60,936 bases of DNA from contig WYDT01000042.1 in NCBI GenBank assembly GCA_013122435.1, positions 1 through 60,936 of the forward strand, given 5' to 3'. Below, piece by piece: positions 15,512 to 25,172 of the stretch. The notes beneath the pieces are model-generated. The model was not told the DNA's origin, searched no databases, and saw only the letters and a program-made list of their open reading frames with translations. Numbering within the stretch: the first letter of the stretch is position 1; each line of letters starts with the position of its first letter. Made by a program: the position numbers and the translations under genes. This DNA is from Chloroflexi bacterium AL-N1 (lineage in GTDB: Bacteria; Chloroflexota; Chloroflexia; Chloroflexales; Roseiflexaceae).

Positions 15512-17374
15512 ATGCAACACTCCATTACTGCCCATACTCACCCCATGTTCAGGTTCTGGCATTGGGTATTGATTGGCTTCCTCCTTTTCGCACTTATGGT
15601 TGCTCACATGGTAGTGCCTGCCAACGGTACTGCCCAGTCTGTAGCTGCACCGAGTATTCCCGCGTTTCCAGGAGCTGAAGGTTTTGGTGCTGAGTCACAG
15701 GGTGGTCGTGGTGGTGAAATCTTGTTTGTTGATAACCTCAACGACTCAGGGCCAGGTAGCCTCCGGGCTGCACTGGAAGCCGGCCAGCCACGCACAATCA
15801 TTTTCCGTGTTGGTGGCACCATCACCCTCAAGAACGCGATTATCGTTACCAATCCGTATGTGACGGTGGCTGGTCAAACAGCTCCAGGTGACGGTATTGC
15901 ACTGCGTATTGATGGGACTGCTGATACACAACCATTGATTATAGAGACACACGACGTCATCATCCGACATCTACGTGTACGTTCTGGGCCTGGTGTGCCG
16001 GACTCTGTTAATGGTGATGCCATTACCATTACTGGTGGGTATAACATAATCATCGATCACTCCTCCCTCAGTTGGGGTACTGATGAAGTGATCAACACGT
16101 GGTACTCGCCATATAATGTGACGATTCAAAACAGCATTGTCTCCGAGGGATTGTACGATAGTGTACATAAGAAGGGCATTCATAGCATGGGTGGTCTCTT
16201 TGGTGATAAAAGTGATCGTGTAACCCTCTATAAAAATCTGTTTGCCCACAACAGTCAGCGTAATCCAATGCTCAAAAGTGATGGATCAGGAACGTTCCAG
16301 GTTGTGAATAATGTTTTCTATCACTGGCACTATTTTGGGGCGCAGATCGGTGATGGTGAAGCTACCACTCGTGTTAATTTTATTGGTAATTACTATAAGC
16401 CAGGCCCAGAGACTCGCACCAATCGGTATGAGGTGTTAGTTGGCACTGGCGCAGAAGTCTATGTTGAAGGTAATATTGGCCCACGACGTACCGAAAACAC
16501 ACAGGATGAGTGGAGTCTTGTTGGTGATATTTACAATTTTGAGCAGCCTGCTGCTACCAAGTATCGAGTGACTAGCCCGTTTGATGCCCCTGAAATTGAT
16601 GTTCAGCCAGCGTTAGAAGCATATGATGACATTCTGGAGGATGTTGGTGCGACAAAACCCAAGCGTGATGCTGTTGATCTGCGCGTTATTCAAGACGTTA
16701 TCAATGGCACTGGCAAGATGATTGATTATCCTGATGAAGTAGGTGGTTGGCCTGAACTTGCCAGCGGAACACCATATGTCGATAACGATGGGGATGGGAT
16801 GGCAGATGATTGGGAAACGCAATACGGCTTCAATCCGGATGACTCCAGTGATACGAACCAGGATGCCGATGGCGATGGCTATACCAACATCGAAGAATTT
16901 CTCAATGAAACCAATCCTGGTCAGGGTGGTTCAGGGACGCCGAAACAGGGATTAGCTTATGAATTTTTCACCAACGCTACCCTATCAGGAACACCCGACT
17001 ACACCGGTGTAGATGCAACCATCGACTTTGATTGGGGCAGCGAGGTACCTGCTCCAGGGCTTTCTAAAGACACTTTTTCCGTGCGCTGGACCGGCCAGGT
17101 CGAACCACAATACAGTGAACGCTACACGTTCTGTACACGGAGTGATGATGGCATTCGGTTGTGGGTCAATGGTCAGCGTCTCATCAACAACTGGACCGAT
17201 CACGTGGTAACAGAGAACTGTGGTACGGTTGAACTGGCAGCCAATCAGCGCTACGACTTGAAGGTGGAGTATTACGAGCACCATGGACGGGCAGTGGTGC
17301 AACTATTCTGGTTGAGCGCCAGCCAGCGTAAAGAAATTATCCCCAAAAGTCAGTTGTATTCGGACCAAAGTTAG
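15512..17374 (+). CDS. Secreted pectate-lyase-like beta-helix protein with EF-hand repeats and PA14 module
   Basis: The 620-residue protein has a signal/membrane segment at about residues 14-42 (FRFWHWVLIGFLLFALM). A right-handed beta-helix follows, starting FPGAEGFGAESQGGRGGEI with NLNDSGPGSLRAALE, the typical start of family 1-like pectate lyases. It includes IIDHSSLSWGTDE and NSQRNPMLK. Two calcium-binding EF-like loops (DNDGDGMADDWE near 424, DADGDGYTNIEEF near 451) precede a PA14 domain (about 485-620). Pectate-lyase-type enzymes cleave acidic polysaccharides by beta-elimination using calcium, and PA14 modules bind glycans. It probably acts at the cell surface. A closely related paralogue follows directly. 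Confidence 0.82.
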   Translation: MQHSITAHTHPMFRFWHWVLIGFLLFALMVAHMVVPANGTAQSVAAPSIPAFPGAEGFGAESQGGRGGEILFVDNLNDSGPGSLRAALEAGQPRTIIFRVGGTITLKNAIIVTNPYVTVAGQTAPGDGIALRIDGTADTQPLIIETHDVIIRHLRVRSGPGVPDSVNGDAITITGGYNIIIDHSSLSWGTDEVINTWYSPYNVTIQNSIVSEGLYDSVHKKGIHSMGGLFGDKSDRVTLYKNLFAHNSQRNPMLKSDGSGTFQVVNNVFYHWHYFGAQIGDGEATTRVNFIGNYYKPGPETRTNRYEVLVGTGAEVYVEGNIGPRRTENTQDEWSLVGDIYNFEQPAATKYRVTSPFDAPEIDVQPALEAYDDILEDVGATKPKRDAVDLRVIQDVINGTGKMIDYPDEVGGWPELASGTPYVDNDGDGMADDWETQYGFNPDDSSDTNQDADGDGYTNIEEFLNETNPGQGGSGTPKQGLAYEFFTNATLSGTPDYTGVDATIDFDWGSEVPAPGLSKDTFSVRWTGQVEPQYSERYTFCTRSDDGIRLWVNGQRLINNWTDHVVTENCGTVELAANQRYDLKVEYYEHHGRAVVQLFWLSASQRKEIIPKSQLYSDQS

Positions 17375-17422
17375 CAGCCAAGAGAAACAGAGGTTTATCT
17401 ATATCTTTCTAGGAGCATTTCA

Positions 17423-19372
17423 ATGAGGAATCATTCCATTATACACCCACAACCTTTTCCCAGATTGTGGCATTGGGCGTTGATCAGCATCCTCCTTATC
17501 ACGCTAATGGTGGCCCATCTGATAGTGCCAAATGTGAGCACGGCCCAATCTGTAGATGTACCGGAACCTATTCCAGCCTTTCCTGATGCTGAAGGTGGTG
17601 GTGCCGCATCGGTTGGGGGGCGTGGTGGTCGTGTGATTCAGGTCACCAATCTCAATGATAGTGGACCTGGAAGTTTACGAGTAGCCCTCGAAGCAACTGG
17701 ACCACGAATTATTGTCTTTCGTGTCAGTGGCATTATCGAAGTACAAAGCACTCTCAACATTGTCGAACCCTACATTACTGTTGCAGGGCAAACGGCTCCG
17801 GGCGAAGGCGTGCTTATTAGTGGTGTCAATATCGATGGTCCGCCGCTCTACATTGGGACCCACGATGTCATTATTCGTTACCTAAAGATGGCAACCGGAC
17901 GTGGTAGTTCCTATGTGTATGGTAATGGCGATGTCGTGAGTATGGGCGAAGGTGGCGATGTCTACAACGTTATCATCGATCATTCATCGCTCAACTGGGG
18001 CAATGATGAGAACGTTGCACTGTGGGCAGACAAGGGCATTGCGCGTAATGTGACATTCTCAAACAATATCATTGCTGAGGGGCTTGCACATGATAATCAT
18101 AGTACTGGACTTATTGTTGGCAGCAATACCATGTGTGAGGATATGCGTGATGTTGATGTTGTCCGCAATCTGTTTATGCACAATAACAACCGCAATCCCT
18201 ATATTAAGATTGCCCGTGCACGTATCGTGAACAATATTATCTATAACTGGGGCTGGCTTGCCACACAGATTGCTGGTGGTGTGAAAGTCGATATCGTGGG
18301 TAACCACTACAAATCTGGCGCGAATGATCAAGGTCGTTCCGAGGTTGCGTGGCGCTCAAACTGGAGTTCATGCGATCAGGGACCTCCGGGGCCGCCATCG
18401 ATCCATCTTAAAGGTAACAAAGGTCCCAATCAGCCCAATCCAGATGCCGATAACTGGAACACAATGATGGAAGAGACTTACGACTGGGGCTGGCCCGGCG
18501 ATCCACCACAACTTAAGCGGGTAGATCGTGCCTATGAGCGTCAGACTCCACTCGATTACGGACCTTTCCCTGTTACCGTGTATGATGTTAACGATCTCGA
18601 AGATATGTTGCTCGACGATGTTGGTGCATCCCATCGTCTCAATGCTAAAGGCGAATGGGTGCCCAATCGGGATGCACTGGATCGTCGCTTGATTGAGGAA
18701 TATGTCACAGGAACAGGCGAAATAAAGCAAGATGAGAATGATGCTGGTGGCTATCCAACTATCAAATCAGGTACACCATATGTCGATAGTGATAAGGATG
18801 GGATGCCCAATGAATGGGAAACAATGCATGGTTTGAATCCTGCGCAGAGTGATGATGCTAACCAGGATACGGACAGTGACGGTTACACCAACATCGAAGA
18901 GTTCTTGAACGGGAGTGATCCTGGACAGGGTGGCGCCGCAACGCCAGATCAGGGTCTTACATATGCGCTCTTTCCCAATACAACCTTATCAGGAATACCC
19001 GACTACACCGGTGTAGATGCAACCATCGACTTTGATTGGGGCAGTGAGGCTCCTGCACCAGGGTTGCAGGAAGACACCTTTTCGGTGCGCTGGACCGGTC
19101 AGATCGAACCGCGCTACAGTGAGCGCTACACGTTCTGTACGCGTGGTGATGATGGCATTCGCCTATGGGTGAGTGGTCAACGGTTGATCAACAACTGGAC
19201 CGATCATGCCGTAACAGAGAACTGTGGTGCAATTGAGTTGACAGCCAATCAGCGCTATGACCTGACGCTAGAGTATTACGAGAATCGTGGACGGGCCGTG
19301 GTACAACTATTCTGGTCGAGTCCCAGCCAGGCCCGCGAGATTGTTCCTCAGAATCGGTTGTATTCTCAATAG
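17423..19372 (+). CDS. Secreted pectate-lyase-like protein, tandem paralogue, with PA14 module
   Basis: The 649-residue protein has the same order of parts as the preceding gene: signal segment (LWHWALISILLITLMVAH), beta-helix lyase domain (FPDAEGGGAASVGGRGGRV, IIDHSSLNWGNDE, NNNRNPYIK), EF-like loops (DSDKDGMPNEWE, DTDSDGYTNIEEF) and PA14 (about 512-649). It starts 49 bp after the upstream stop with AGGAG, so the two are probably co-transcribed. The lyase domains have diverged while the PA14-coding DNA remains nearly identical in patches. This suggests different sugar specificities on a shared binding module. The substrate is unknown. Confidence 0.82.
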   Translation: MRNHSIIHPQPFPRLWHWALISILLITLMVAHLIVPNVSTAQSVDVPEPIPAFPDAEGGGAASVGGRGGRVIQVTNLNDSGPGSLRVALEATGPRIIVFRVSGIIEVQSTLNIVEPYITVAGQTAPGEGVLISGVNIDGPPLYIGTHDVIIRYLKMATGRGSSYVYGNGDVVSMGEGGDVYNVIIDHSSLNWGNDENVALWADKGIARNVTFSNNIIAEGLAHDNHSTGLIVGSNTMCEDMRDVDVVRNLFMHNNNRNPYIKIARARIVNNIIYNWGWLATQIAGGVKVDIVGNHYKSGANDQGRSEVAWRSNWSSCDQGPPGPPSIHLKGNKGPNQPNPDADNWNTMMEETYDWGWPGDPPQLKRVDRAYERQTPLDYGPFPVTVYDVNDLEDMLLDDVGASHRLNAKGEWVPNRDALDRRLIEEYVTGTGEIKQDENDAGGYPTIKSGTPYVDSDKDGMPNEWETMHGLNPAQSDDANQDTDSDGYTNIEEFLNGSDPGQGGAATPDQGLTYALFPNTTLSGIPDYTGVDATIDFDWGSEAPAPGLQEDTFSVRWTGQIEPRYSERYTFCTRGDDGIRLWVSGQRLINNWTDHAVTENCGAIELTANQRYDLTLEYYENRGRAVVQLFWSSPSQAREIVPQNRLYSQ

Positions 19373-19643
19373 CAATGTAAATTGCCTGAGTACAATGTGA
19401 TGTTGTACCCAGATGATGTGGTATTGCTTGCCAACTTAACATGGGACAATGCCACATCAAGATTATACATTGCTTAATTGACCAACTTAAAATTTATATT
19501 TTATTGATTGAAAAAAGGAGTAAATTTAAATTCCATTAACTTAAGACAAGTTGACCACAATATGATTATACAGGTGTAGTTTTTTCTGGCATTTCGCAAT
19601 ATGATTGCTCTACAAATTTGTTGCATTTCAGGGAGATTGATCT

Positions 19644-20975
19644 ATGCGTACCCCAAATGTGATTAGAAGGCTATCAACATTAGCGTTGAGCTGTATGGTC
19701 CTATTGTTTTTGTTCACTCCTGCATTATCAGGCGCTCATCTATCTATGGCAGATACTCCCAACGTGGAATCACCAACAACGATATCTGCTGATCTGATTT
19801 ATGAAGGCTTTGAAACAACAGATGATTTGAACTGGTGGTCACTGGAAAAGTGCTGTAACTATTCGATCCGACTTGATGGGGTTTATAGTCGTGAAGACAA
19901 CCAATCAACTCGATTTGAGTTGCTACGAGACGACCCTGATGTAAGTGGGAGCCGTCGCGTTGAGCTTACGTCGATTAAAAATGGTAGCGCACCACTCAAT
20001 AGTGTACGCTGGTATGGTGTCAGTTACTATGTCCCCAGCGATTATGGTATCGATCCGACTTTTGAGATTGTTTCTCAGTGGCACTCTCGCCCTGATGAGT
20101 GCAATGACCCATGTGATTGGGGTTCGCCGCCCATGCATATCAACATTAGCGGCAATCAGTGGAAAGGCCAGTTCCGCTACGATTACGACGGGAAATTCGA
20201 GAATAATACCCCTGATGGTGTTGTCGAGTTTGATAATGCACTTGGGAGCGTTGCACGTGATCAATGGACTGATTTTGTGTTCCAGGTGCGCTGGTCACAG
20301 AGTGATGTGGGCTTTCTTAAGATTTGGAAGAATGGCATACTGGTCTATGACTACCAGGGACCGATTGGTTTCAATCGTTCTGGTGGGCATCATATGAAAG
20401 TTGGAATCTACAAACCATCTTACAAATATAATCGTGATAGTACTACGACTGATAAACGTGTTTTGTGGATCGACGCAGTACGGATCGGTGATGAGACAGC
20501 CAGTTATAAGGATGTTGCCCCCAGAAACAATGATGCTGTACCCAACCAGGGTTTGCGTTATGCGTTGTATGGGAACGACACGCTGAGTGGTACACCCATC
20601 AAAACAGGAGTTGATGCAACCGTCGATTGGGACTGGGGCACCAACGCTCCCGGTGCAGGGCTCCCTGAAGATGGTTTCTCGATGCGCTGGGAGGGGCAAG
20701 TTGAGCCACGCTACAGCGAGACCTATGACTTTTGCACTGCCTCTGATGATGGTGTTCGTCTGTGGGTTGATCGACAGCAACTCATTGATAACTGGACGTT
20801 TAAGAGTGTGACGGAAGATTGTGGAAGTATTACGCTACAGGCAGGGCAGCAATATGATATTAAGATGGAATATTTCGAGGCTACCGGGTATGCGGTAGCA
20901 CGATTACTCTGGTCAAGTGCCAGCCAGTCTAAAGAGATTATCCCACAGAGTCAGTTGTTTGCTGATGAGTTATAA
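19644..20975 (+). CDS. Secreted heparinase-I-like polysaccharide lyase with PA14 module
   Basis: The 443-residue protein has a signal peptide (residues 1-36). A beta-jelly-roll Polysacc_lyase domain (about 52-295) follows, with YEGFETTDDLNWWS, RFELLRDDPD, SYYVPSDYGIDPTFEIVSQW, TDFVFQVRWS and HHMKVGIYK. A PA14 module occupies the C-terminal 140 residues. This fold includes heparin lyase I and alginate-type lyases that act on uronic-acid polymers. The strong AGGGAG ribosome binding site lies 8 bp before the ATG, and 271 AT-rich bases separate it from the pectate-lyase pair. It completes a set of lyases aimed at an extracellular acidic polysaccharide. Confidence 0.8.
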   Translation: MRTPNVIRRLSTLALSCMVLLFLFTPALSGAHLSMADTPNVESPTTISADLIYEGFETTDDLNWWSLEKCCNYSIRLDGVYSREDNQSTRFELLRDDPDVSGSRRVELTSIKNGSAPLNSVRWYGVSYYVPSDYGIDPTFEIVSQWHSRPDECNDPCDWGSPPMHINISGNQWKGQFRYDYDGKFENNTPDGVVEFDNALGSVARDQWTDFVFQVRWSQSDVGFLKIWKNGILVYDYQGPIGFNRSGGHHMKVGIYKPSYKYNRDSTTTDKRVLWIDAVRIGDETASYKDVAPRNNDAVPNQGLRYALYGNDTLSGTPIKTGVDATVDWDWGTNAPGAGLPEDGFSMRWEGQVEPRYSETYDFCTASDDGVRLWVDRQQLIDNWTFKSVTEDCGSITLQAGQQYDIKMEYFEATGYAVARLLWSSASQSKEIIPQSQLFADEL

Positions 20976-21043
20976 GGATAGAGGATGGCTTTTTCGTACA
21001 TATCTTGGTATTCTTTTTTTTATTACGCGTTGAGGGAATTATT

Positions 21044-22891
21044 ATGAGTCTATGCACATCCCACCAGGCTGTATTTCGTAAACGGGTACATAGTACACTC
21101 GTATTGTTACTGACAGCCGCGTTCCTGTTCCCGTTGCTGCGCTATTTGCCTGCTGTGTCAGCAGCAGAGCAACAGACTATTACTTACAAGGCTAGTAACG
21201 AGGATTTTCGCAATCCGGAACGTGGTTTCTACACTACTGCTAATATTATAGATACCCAAGGATTAGATTGGGTTTATCAGGATGGTTACACAGTCATCCG
21301 TGCCTATACTCGTCTTGATGCTTATCGTAATCAGGAACTCCCTGCCTCTTTTCTGGATGATTTAGAGCAAGGATTAGATTTTGCTCGTGAGGCTGGTATC
21401 AAAATTATTCTCCGATTTTCCTATAATTTTGGAAGTGATCCTGATGCGCCACTTGATCGGGTATTGCAACACATTGAGCAGCTTCGACCAATACTTGTAG
21501 ATAATGCAGATGTAATTGCATTTATGGAAGCGGGCTTTATTGGGGCATGGGGTGAGTGGCATAGCTCCACCAATAATCTTGACACTCCAGCCAATCGCAA
21601 AGTCATTCTTGAGGCTTTATTGGATGCTCTTCCTGAGAAACGAATGGTTGTGTTGCGTTATCCTACCGACATTATTGAGCAATTTCCCATTCCACTAACT
21701 GTCGATCAGGCATTTAATGGAAGTAACCAGGCACGGGTTGGTCATCACAATGACTGTTTCTTATCGAATATAGAGGATTCAGGTACCTATTGGCCACCAG
21801 AACGTCGTGATGAATTCAAGGATTATTTAGAAACTATCGGTTTCTGGACTCCTTTTGGTGGTGAGACATGCCAAATAACACCTGATGAGCACCGTACCGA
21901 TTGCCCGACGACACTTGATGAGATGGCACGCTTCCGTTGGGATACGATTAATGACGAGTTCTATGAAGGGGCAATTAATCGGTGGAAGAGTGAAGGATGT
22001 TATGATGAAATAGCAAAACGCCTTGGGTATCGGTATCAGTTGCTTTCTGCAACTGCGCCACAACAGGTAGTGGTGGGAGATGCAGTGCAGTTAATACTCG
22101 AAATGAAGAATAGTGGTTTCTCAAGTATCTATAATCCACGTGTGGTTGAGCTTGTTTTCCGCGCCCAAACTACAGGTGAAGAGTATAAGATTGTACTGAG
22201 CGATTATGGTGAGGATACTCGCTTGTGGCTTCCGAAGGGTGGTAAAACCAAAGAGTTAGACATCACCGCTAACCTGCCAGCTAACCTGGCCCCAGATATG
22301 TATGACGTGTTGTTTAACCTGCCAGACCCTGAACCTGCGCTGAATGGTCGTCCTGAGTATAGTATTCGATTGGCAAACCAGGAGGTATGGGAGGCAGAAA
22401 CTGGGTACAATAACCTCAACCTGACTATTGATGTAGTGAGCAATGGTTCCAATCCTATTTCCACAAACGGTCTCCAGTATGAGCTATTTACAAACAAGAA
22501 TATGGATGGAACGCCAGCCAAAACTGGAAATCATTCGACAGTTGATTTTAATTGGGGGAATGGAGCCCTTACCTCAGATTTGCCAGAGAATCAGTTCTCG
22601 GTGCGCTGGACGGGTCAGGTGGAACCACAATACAGTGAGCGCTACACGTTCTGTACACGGAGTGATGATGGCATTCGGTTGTGGGTCAATGGTCAGCGTC
22701 TCATCAACAACTGGACTGATCACGCGGTGACAGAAAACTGTGGCACGCTTGATCTGGCAGCCGGGCAGCGCTACGACTTGAAGGTGGAGTATTACGAGCA
22801 CCGTGGACGGGCAGTGGTACAACTATTTTGGTCAAGTCCCAGCCAGCGTAAAGAAATTGTCCCACAAAGTCAATTGTTTGTAGAGTCATAA
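21044..22891 (+). CDS. Secreted DUF4874/DUF4832 protein with PA14 module
   Basis: The 615-residue protein has a signal peptide (HSTLVLLLTAAFLFPLLRYL). The DUF4874 part starts at FRNPERGFYTTA, with VIRAYTRLDAYR, IILRFSYNFG and AFMEAGFIGAWGEWHSS. The DUF4832 part (TVDQAFNGSNQARVGHHNDC, GYRYQLLSATAP, LPDPEPALNGRPEYSIRLAN) and a PA14 domain (about 480-615) follow. It is a paralogue of the 12.6 kb protein but with an intact middle, and with PA14 in place of the extra barrel. The start at ATG 21044 is supported by GAGGGA upstream. DUF4832 proteins are suspected extracellular glycan-acting enzymes; the chemistry is not known to me. Confidence 0.78.
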   Translation: MSLCTSHQAVFRKRVHSTLVLLLTAAFLFPLLRYLPAVSAAEQQTITYKASNEDFRNPERGFYTTANIIDTQGLDWVYQDGYTVIRAYTRLDAYRNQELPASFLDDLEQGLDFAREAGIKIILRFSYNFGSDPDAPLDRVLQHIEQLRPILVDNADVIAFMEAGFIGAWGEWHSSTNNLDTPANRKVILEALLDALPEKRMVVLRYPTDIIEQFPIPLTVDQAFNGSNQARVGHHNDCFLSNIEDSGTYWPPERRDEFKDYLETIGFWTPFGGETCQITPDEHRTDCPTTLDEMARFRWDTINDEFYEGAINRWKSEGCYDEIAKRLGYRYQLLSATAPQQVVVGDAVQLILEMKNSGFSSIYNPRVVELVFRAQTTGEEYKIVLSDYGEDTRLWLPKGGKTKELDITANLPANLAPDMYDVLFNLPDPEPALNGRPEYSIRLANQEVWEAETGYNNLNLTIDVVSNGSNPISTNGLQYELFTNKNMDGTPAKTGNHSTVDFNWGNGALTSDLPENQFSVRWTGQVEPQYSERYTFCTRSDDGIRLWVNGQRLINNWTDHAVTENCGTLDLAAGQRYDLKVEYYEHRGRAVVQLFWSSPSQRKEIVPQSQLFVES

Positions 22892-22919
22892 GTTAGTCTA
22901 CCAATAATATTGTCTGGAT

Positions 22920-22955
22920 AAGGAGTTAAGCATTATGCTTGACTCCTTATTTTGT
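22920..22955. terminator. Hairpin terminator between convergent genes
   Basis: AAGGAGTTAAGC pairs with GCTTGACTCCTT (one G-T pair), followed by ATTTTGTCTT on the plus strand. It closes the polysaccharide locus and probably also serves the convergent dioxygenase gene. Confidence 0.8.
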
Positions 22956-22967
22956 CTTATATTACTG

Positions 22968-23927
22968 CTAATCCTTAGTCACTGGCAATGTGATGGGTGG
23001 TAGCGTTTGTTCTAGTTGTGGGCGTCGTTGCTCTAACCAGGGTGGTAGCATCAGATGTGTGCCAAGCTGGTCGGGTGGCTCATTGACAGCAAACCCTGGC
23101 TCATCCGTCGCGATTTCAAACAACACGCCCCCTGGCTCGCGGAAATAGATCGAGCGAAAATACTGACGATCCCGCACTGGTGTGACTTCGTAGCCTTGCC
23201 TGATCAACGTCTCGCGCCACGCGTGTTGCTCTGTGTCGTTTGGAGTGCGCCACGCGATATGGTGGACAGTCCCCGCAGCGACGAGTCCCTCGGGCACCTC
23301 AGGACGACTCACCACGTCGATGTGTTTTCCGGGACCGCTATCTGCGACAGCATAGCGCACATAGCGTCCAGCCTCGCCAACCTTGCGAAAGCCCATTGTT
23401 TCGGTCAATAATGTAGCTGTTGGTTCATGTTGTGCAATGGTCAGTGTCACACCAGAGATGCCACGGATTGCATGATCAGATGGGACAAAACCACTTTCCC
23501 AGATATGTTGTTCAGATGTCTCAGGTTGGGCAGCTAGTTCGAGCAGCAGGCCGCTTGGGTCATAGACGGACAAGCTGTTTTCTCCAAAACGCGATGTTGG
23601 TTCGCTGACGATAAAGCCATAGCTAGTGAGTCGTTGTTGCCAGTAATCCACAGAGCTGGTGGGAATAGCCAGCGCAATAGCACTGACTTGCCCTGTGCCA
23701 CGACTGCCATGGCGTGCACCGGGCCATGGAAAGAAGGTCAGAATGGTGCCTGGTTGTCCAAGTTCGTCGCCAAAGTACAGGTGATATGTATGGGGGTCAT
23801 CAAAGTTGACGGTTTGTTTTACCAGCCGCAACCCGAGCACACCTGCATAGAAATCAATGTTTTGCTGTGGATCTTCTACAATCGCAGTCACATGATGAAT
23901 CCCAGCTATCTGGTTTTCCATACGCAC
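22968..23927 (-). CDS. Ring-cleaving dioxygenase of the MhqO/glyoxalase type
   Basis: The 319-residue protein contains two VOC units: IAGIHHVTAIVEDPQQNIDFY at the N-terminus with RLVKQTVNFDDP and YHLYFGDELGQPGTILTFF, and a second starting GISGVTLTIA with GTVHHIAWRT. The metal ligands of this family are His in the first HH, His in VHHIAW and Glu in GVLFEIATDEPGF, all present. MhqO/YkcA-type proteins are annotated as extradiol dioxygenases that act on hydroquinones or catechols and are induced by quinone stress. It is a single gene between the polysaccharide locus and two methyltransferases, cytoplasmic and intact in length. Confidence 0.82.
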   Translation of the reverse strand: MRMENQIAGIHHVTAIVEDPQQNIDFYAGVLGLRLVKQTVNFDDPHTYHLYFGDELGQPGTILTFFPWPGARHGSRGTGQVSAIALAIPTSSVDYWQQRLTSYGFIVSEPTSRFGENSLSVYDPSGLLLELAAQPETSEQHIWESGFVPSDHAIRGISGVTLTIAQHEPTATLLTETMGFRKVGEAGRYVRYAVADSGPGKHIDVVSRPEVPEGLVAAGTVHHIAWRTPNDTEQHAWRETLIRQGYEVTPVRDRQYFRSIYFREPGGVLFEIATDEPGFAVNEPPDQLGTHLMLPPWLEQRRPQLEQTLPPITLPVTKD

Positions 23928-24005
23928 CTCTGTGTTCAGGCTAGCGATGCAAAAAGGGCGCCGATAGACGCCACTGTACGTTGTTAGGTGTTGTTTTGCT
24001 TTGTA

Positions 24006-25064
24006 CTAACGCGGACGGGTAACAATCGCGTTATGTGCTTTGATACGACCATGTCGCAAAATCTCAAACCCGTTTTCGTAGGCATACAATCCCAGATGGG
24101 TGACATCCATGAGTTCACGATAGGCAAAATTCATCTTGTCGGCAAAGAGGGTGTAAAACAGCTTTGATTCGAGTTGCAGCCGTGGAGTCGTGATGATTGC
24201 GATACCACCAGGTTTCAGGAAGCGCCGATGCATATCAAAAGCAAGAGATTTGTATTGATCGGGAAAGTGTTCGACCAAACCAATACTGATCACCACATCG
24301 AACTCTTTGCCATACCTGAGGTCACGTATGTCGGCCACCTCAAAGTCGATATTCATCTCGTCACGATACCAGACCCGTGGCGAACCGGTCGTCGCATCAT
24401 TTCCCACAAAAGGATATGCCTCGGGAAATTTGCCAAAGCGGTCAGTACGACAATAGTCATCATAGTCAACCAGCACTGCGTGACCACCAGGGTACATGGC
24501 GAGAAATTGCATTGCCTCATAGCCATCTGCCGCACCAAGGAACAGCACTGCAGGTTTGTGGAGATCCAACCCCTCGAACAGGGCGCGTTTCCCGCGTGGG
24601 TCCCAGACGGCATCTTCAACCCGATGGATACGGTTCCAGACTGTCCACTGGAGACTTTCCTCTAACGACTCCCAGGCTTTGTGAAGCGCAAGTCGACTAA
24701 GTGCATTGCCTAGTCCTGCCACAGCATTACGTCGTGCTGCAATGACATCCGTATCAAACATGCTTTGGAAGGAGCGGTTGAACTGTTCCCAGCAGGTTTT
24801 TACCGGCATTTCCTGCTGATTTTCACGTTCCCAGCTGCGTTTGTCCCGCGACCAACGCTCAACTTGATAGGGTCGACCGATGGTATTCCACGAGAGTTTG
24901 CGCCAATCGCTAACCGGGTTGGCATCGTGGAAAACATCGGGGGTATGATTGGAGCGCAGATCAACGCGATAGGTCGGTGTCAGTTCTGTATGTCCAAAAT
25001 CGGTAATGGTAAATCGTCGTTGTTGCTCAACTTCATAAACGGTGCTGATTGGTGTTGTTGCCAC
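24006..25064 (-). CDS. Class I SAM-dependent methyltransferase
   Basis: The 352-residue protein has a long N-terminal region of unknown fold (about residues 1-170). A Rossmann methyltransferase domain follows: motif I is VLFLGAADGYEAMQFL, motif II HAVLVDYDD, post-motif ISIGLVEHFPDQ and PGGIAIITTPR. The start is GTG at 25064 with AAGGAG about 6 bp upstream. The substrate cannot be predicted; the EHFPD segment is typical of small-molecule methyltransferases. It is 80 bp from the dioxygenase gene on the same strand and could be co-transcribed with it. Confidence 0.75.
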   Translation of the reverse strand: MATTPISTVYEVEQQRRFTITDFGHTELTPTYRVDLRSNHTPDVFHDANPVSDWRKLSWNTIGRPYQVERWSRDKRSWERENQQEMPVKTCWEQFNRSFQSMFDTDVIAARRNAVAGLGNALSRLALHKAWESLEESLQWTVWNRIHRVEDAVWDPRGKRALFEGLDLHKPAVLFLGAADGYEAMQFLAMYPGGHAVLVDYDDYCRTDRFGKFPEAYPFVGNDATTGSPRVWYRDEMNIDFEVADIRDLRYGKEFDVVISIGLVEHFPDQYKSLAFDMHRRFLKPGGIAIITTPRLQLESKLFYTLFADKMNFAYRELMDVTHLGLYAYENGFEILRHGRIKAHNAIVTRPR

Positions 25065-25172
25065 GTGGGCTCCTTTGCTACTAGTCGCAATAACCCCAGG
25101 TTTTCTTATAGTTGTGGATATTTAGAAGTATAGCACACATGTAATCTATATTAAAATGAATGGTTTTGGTAC

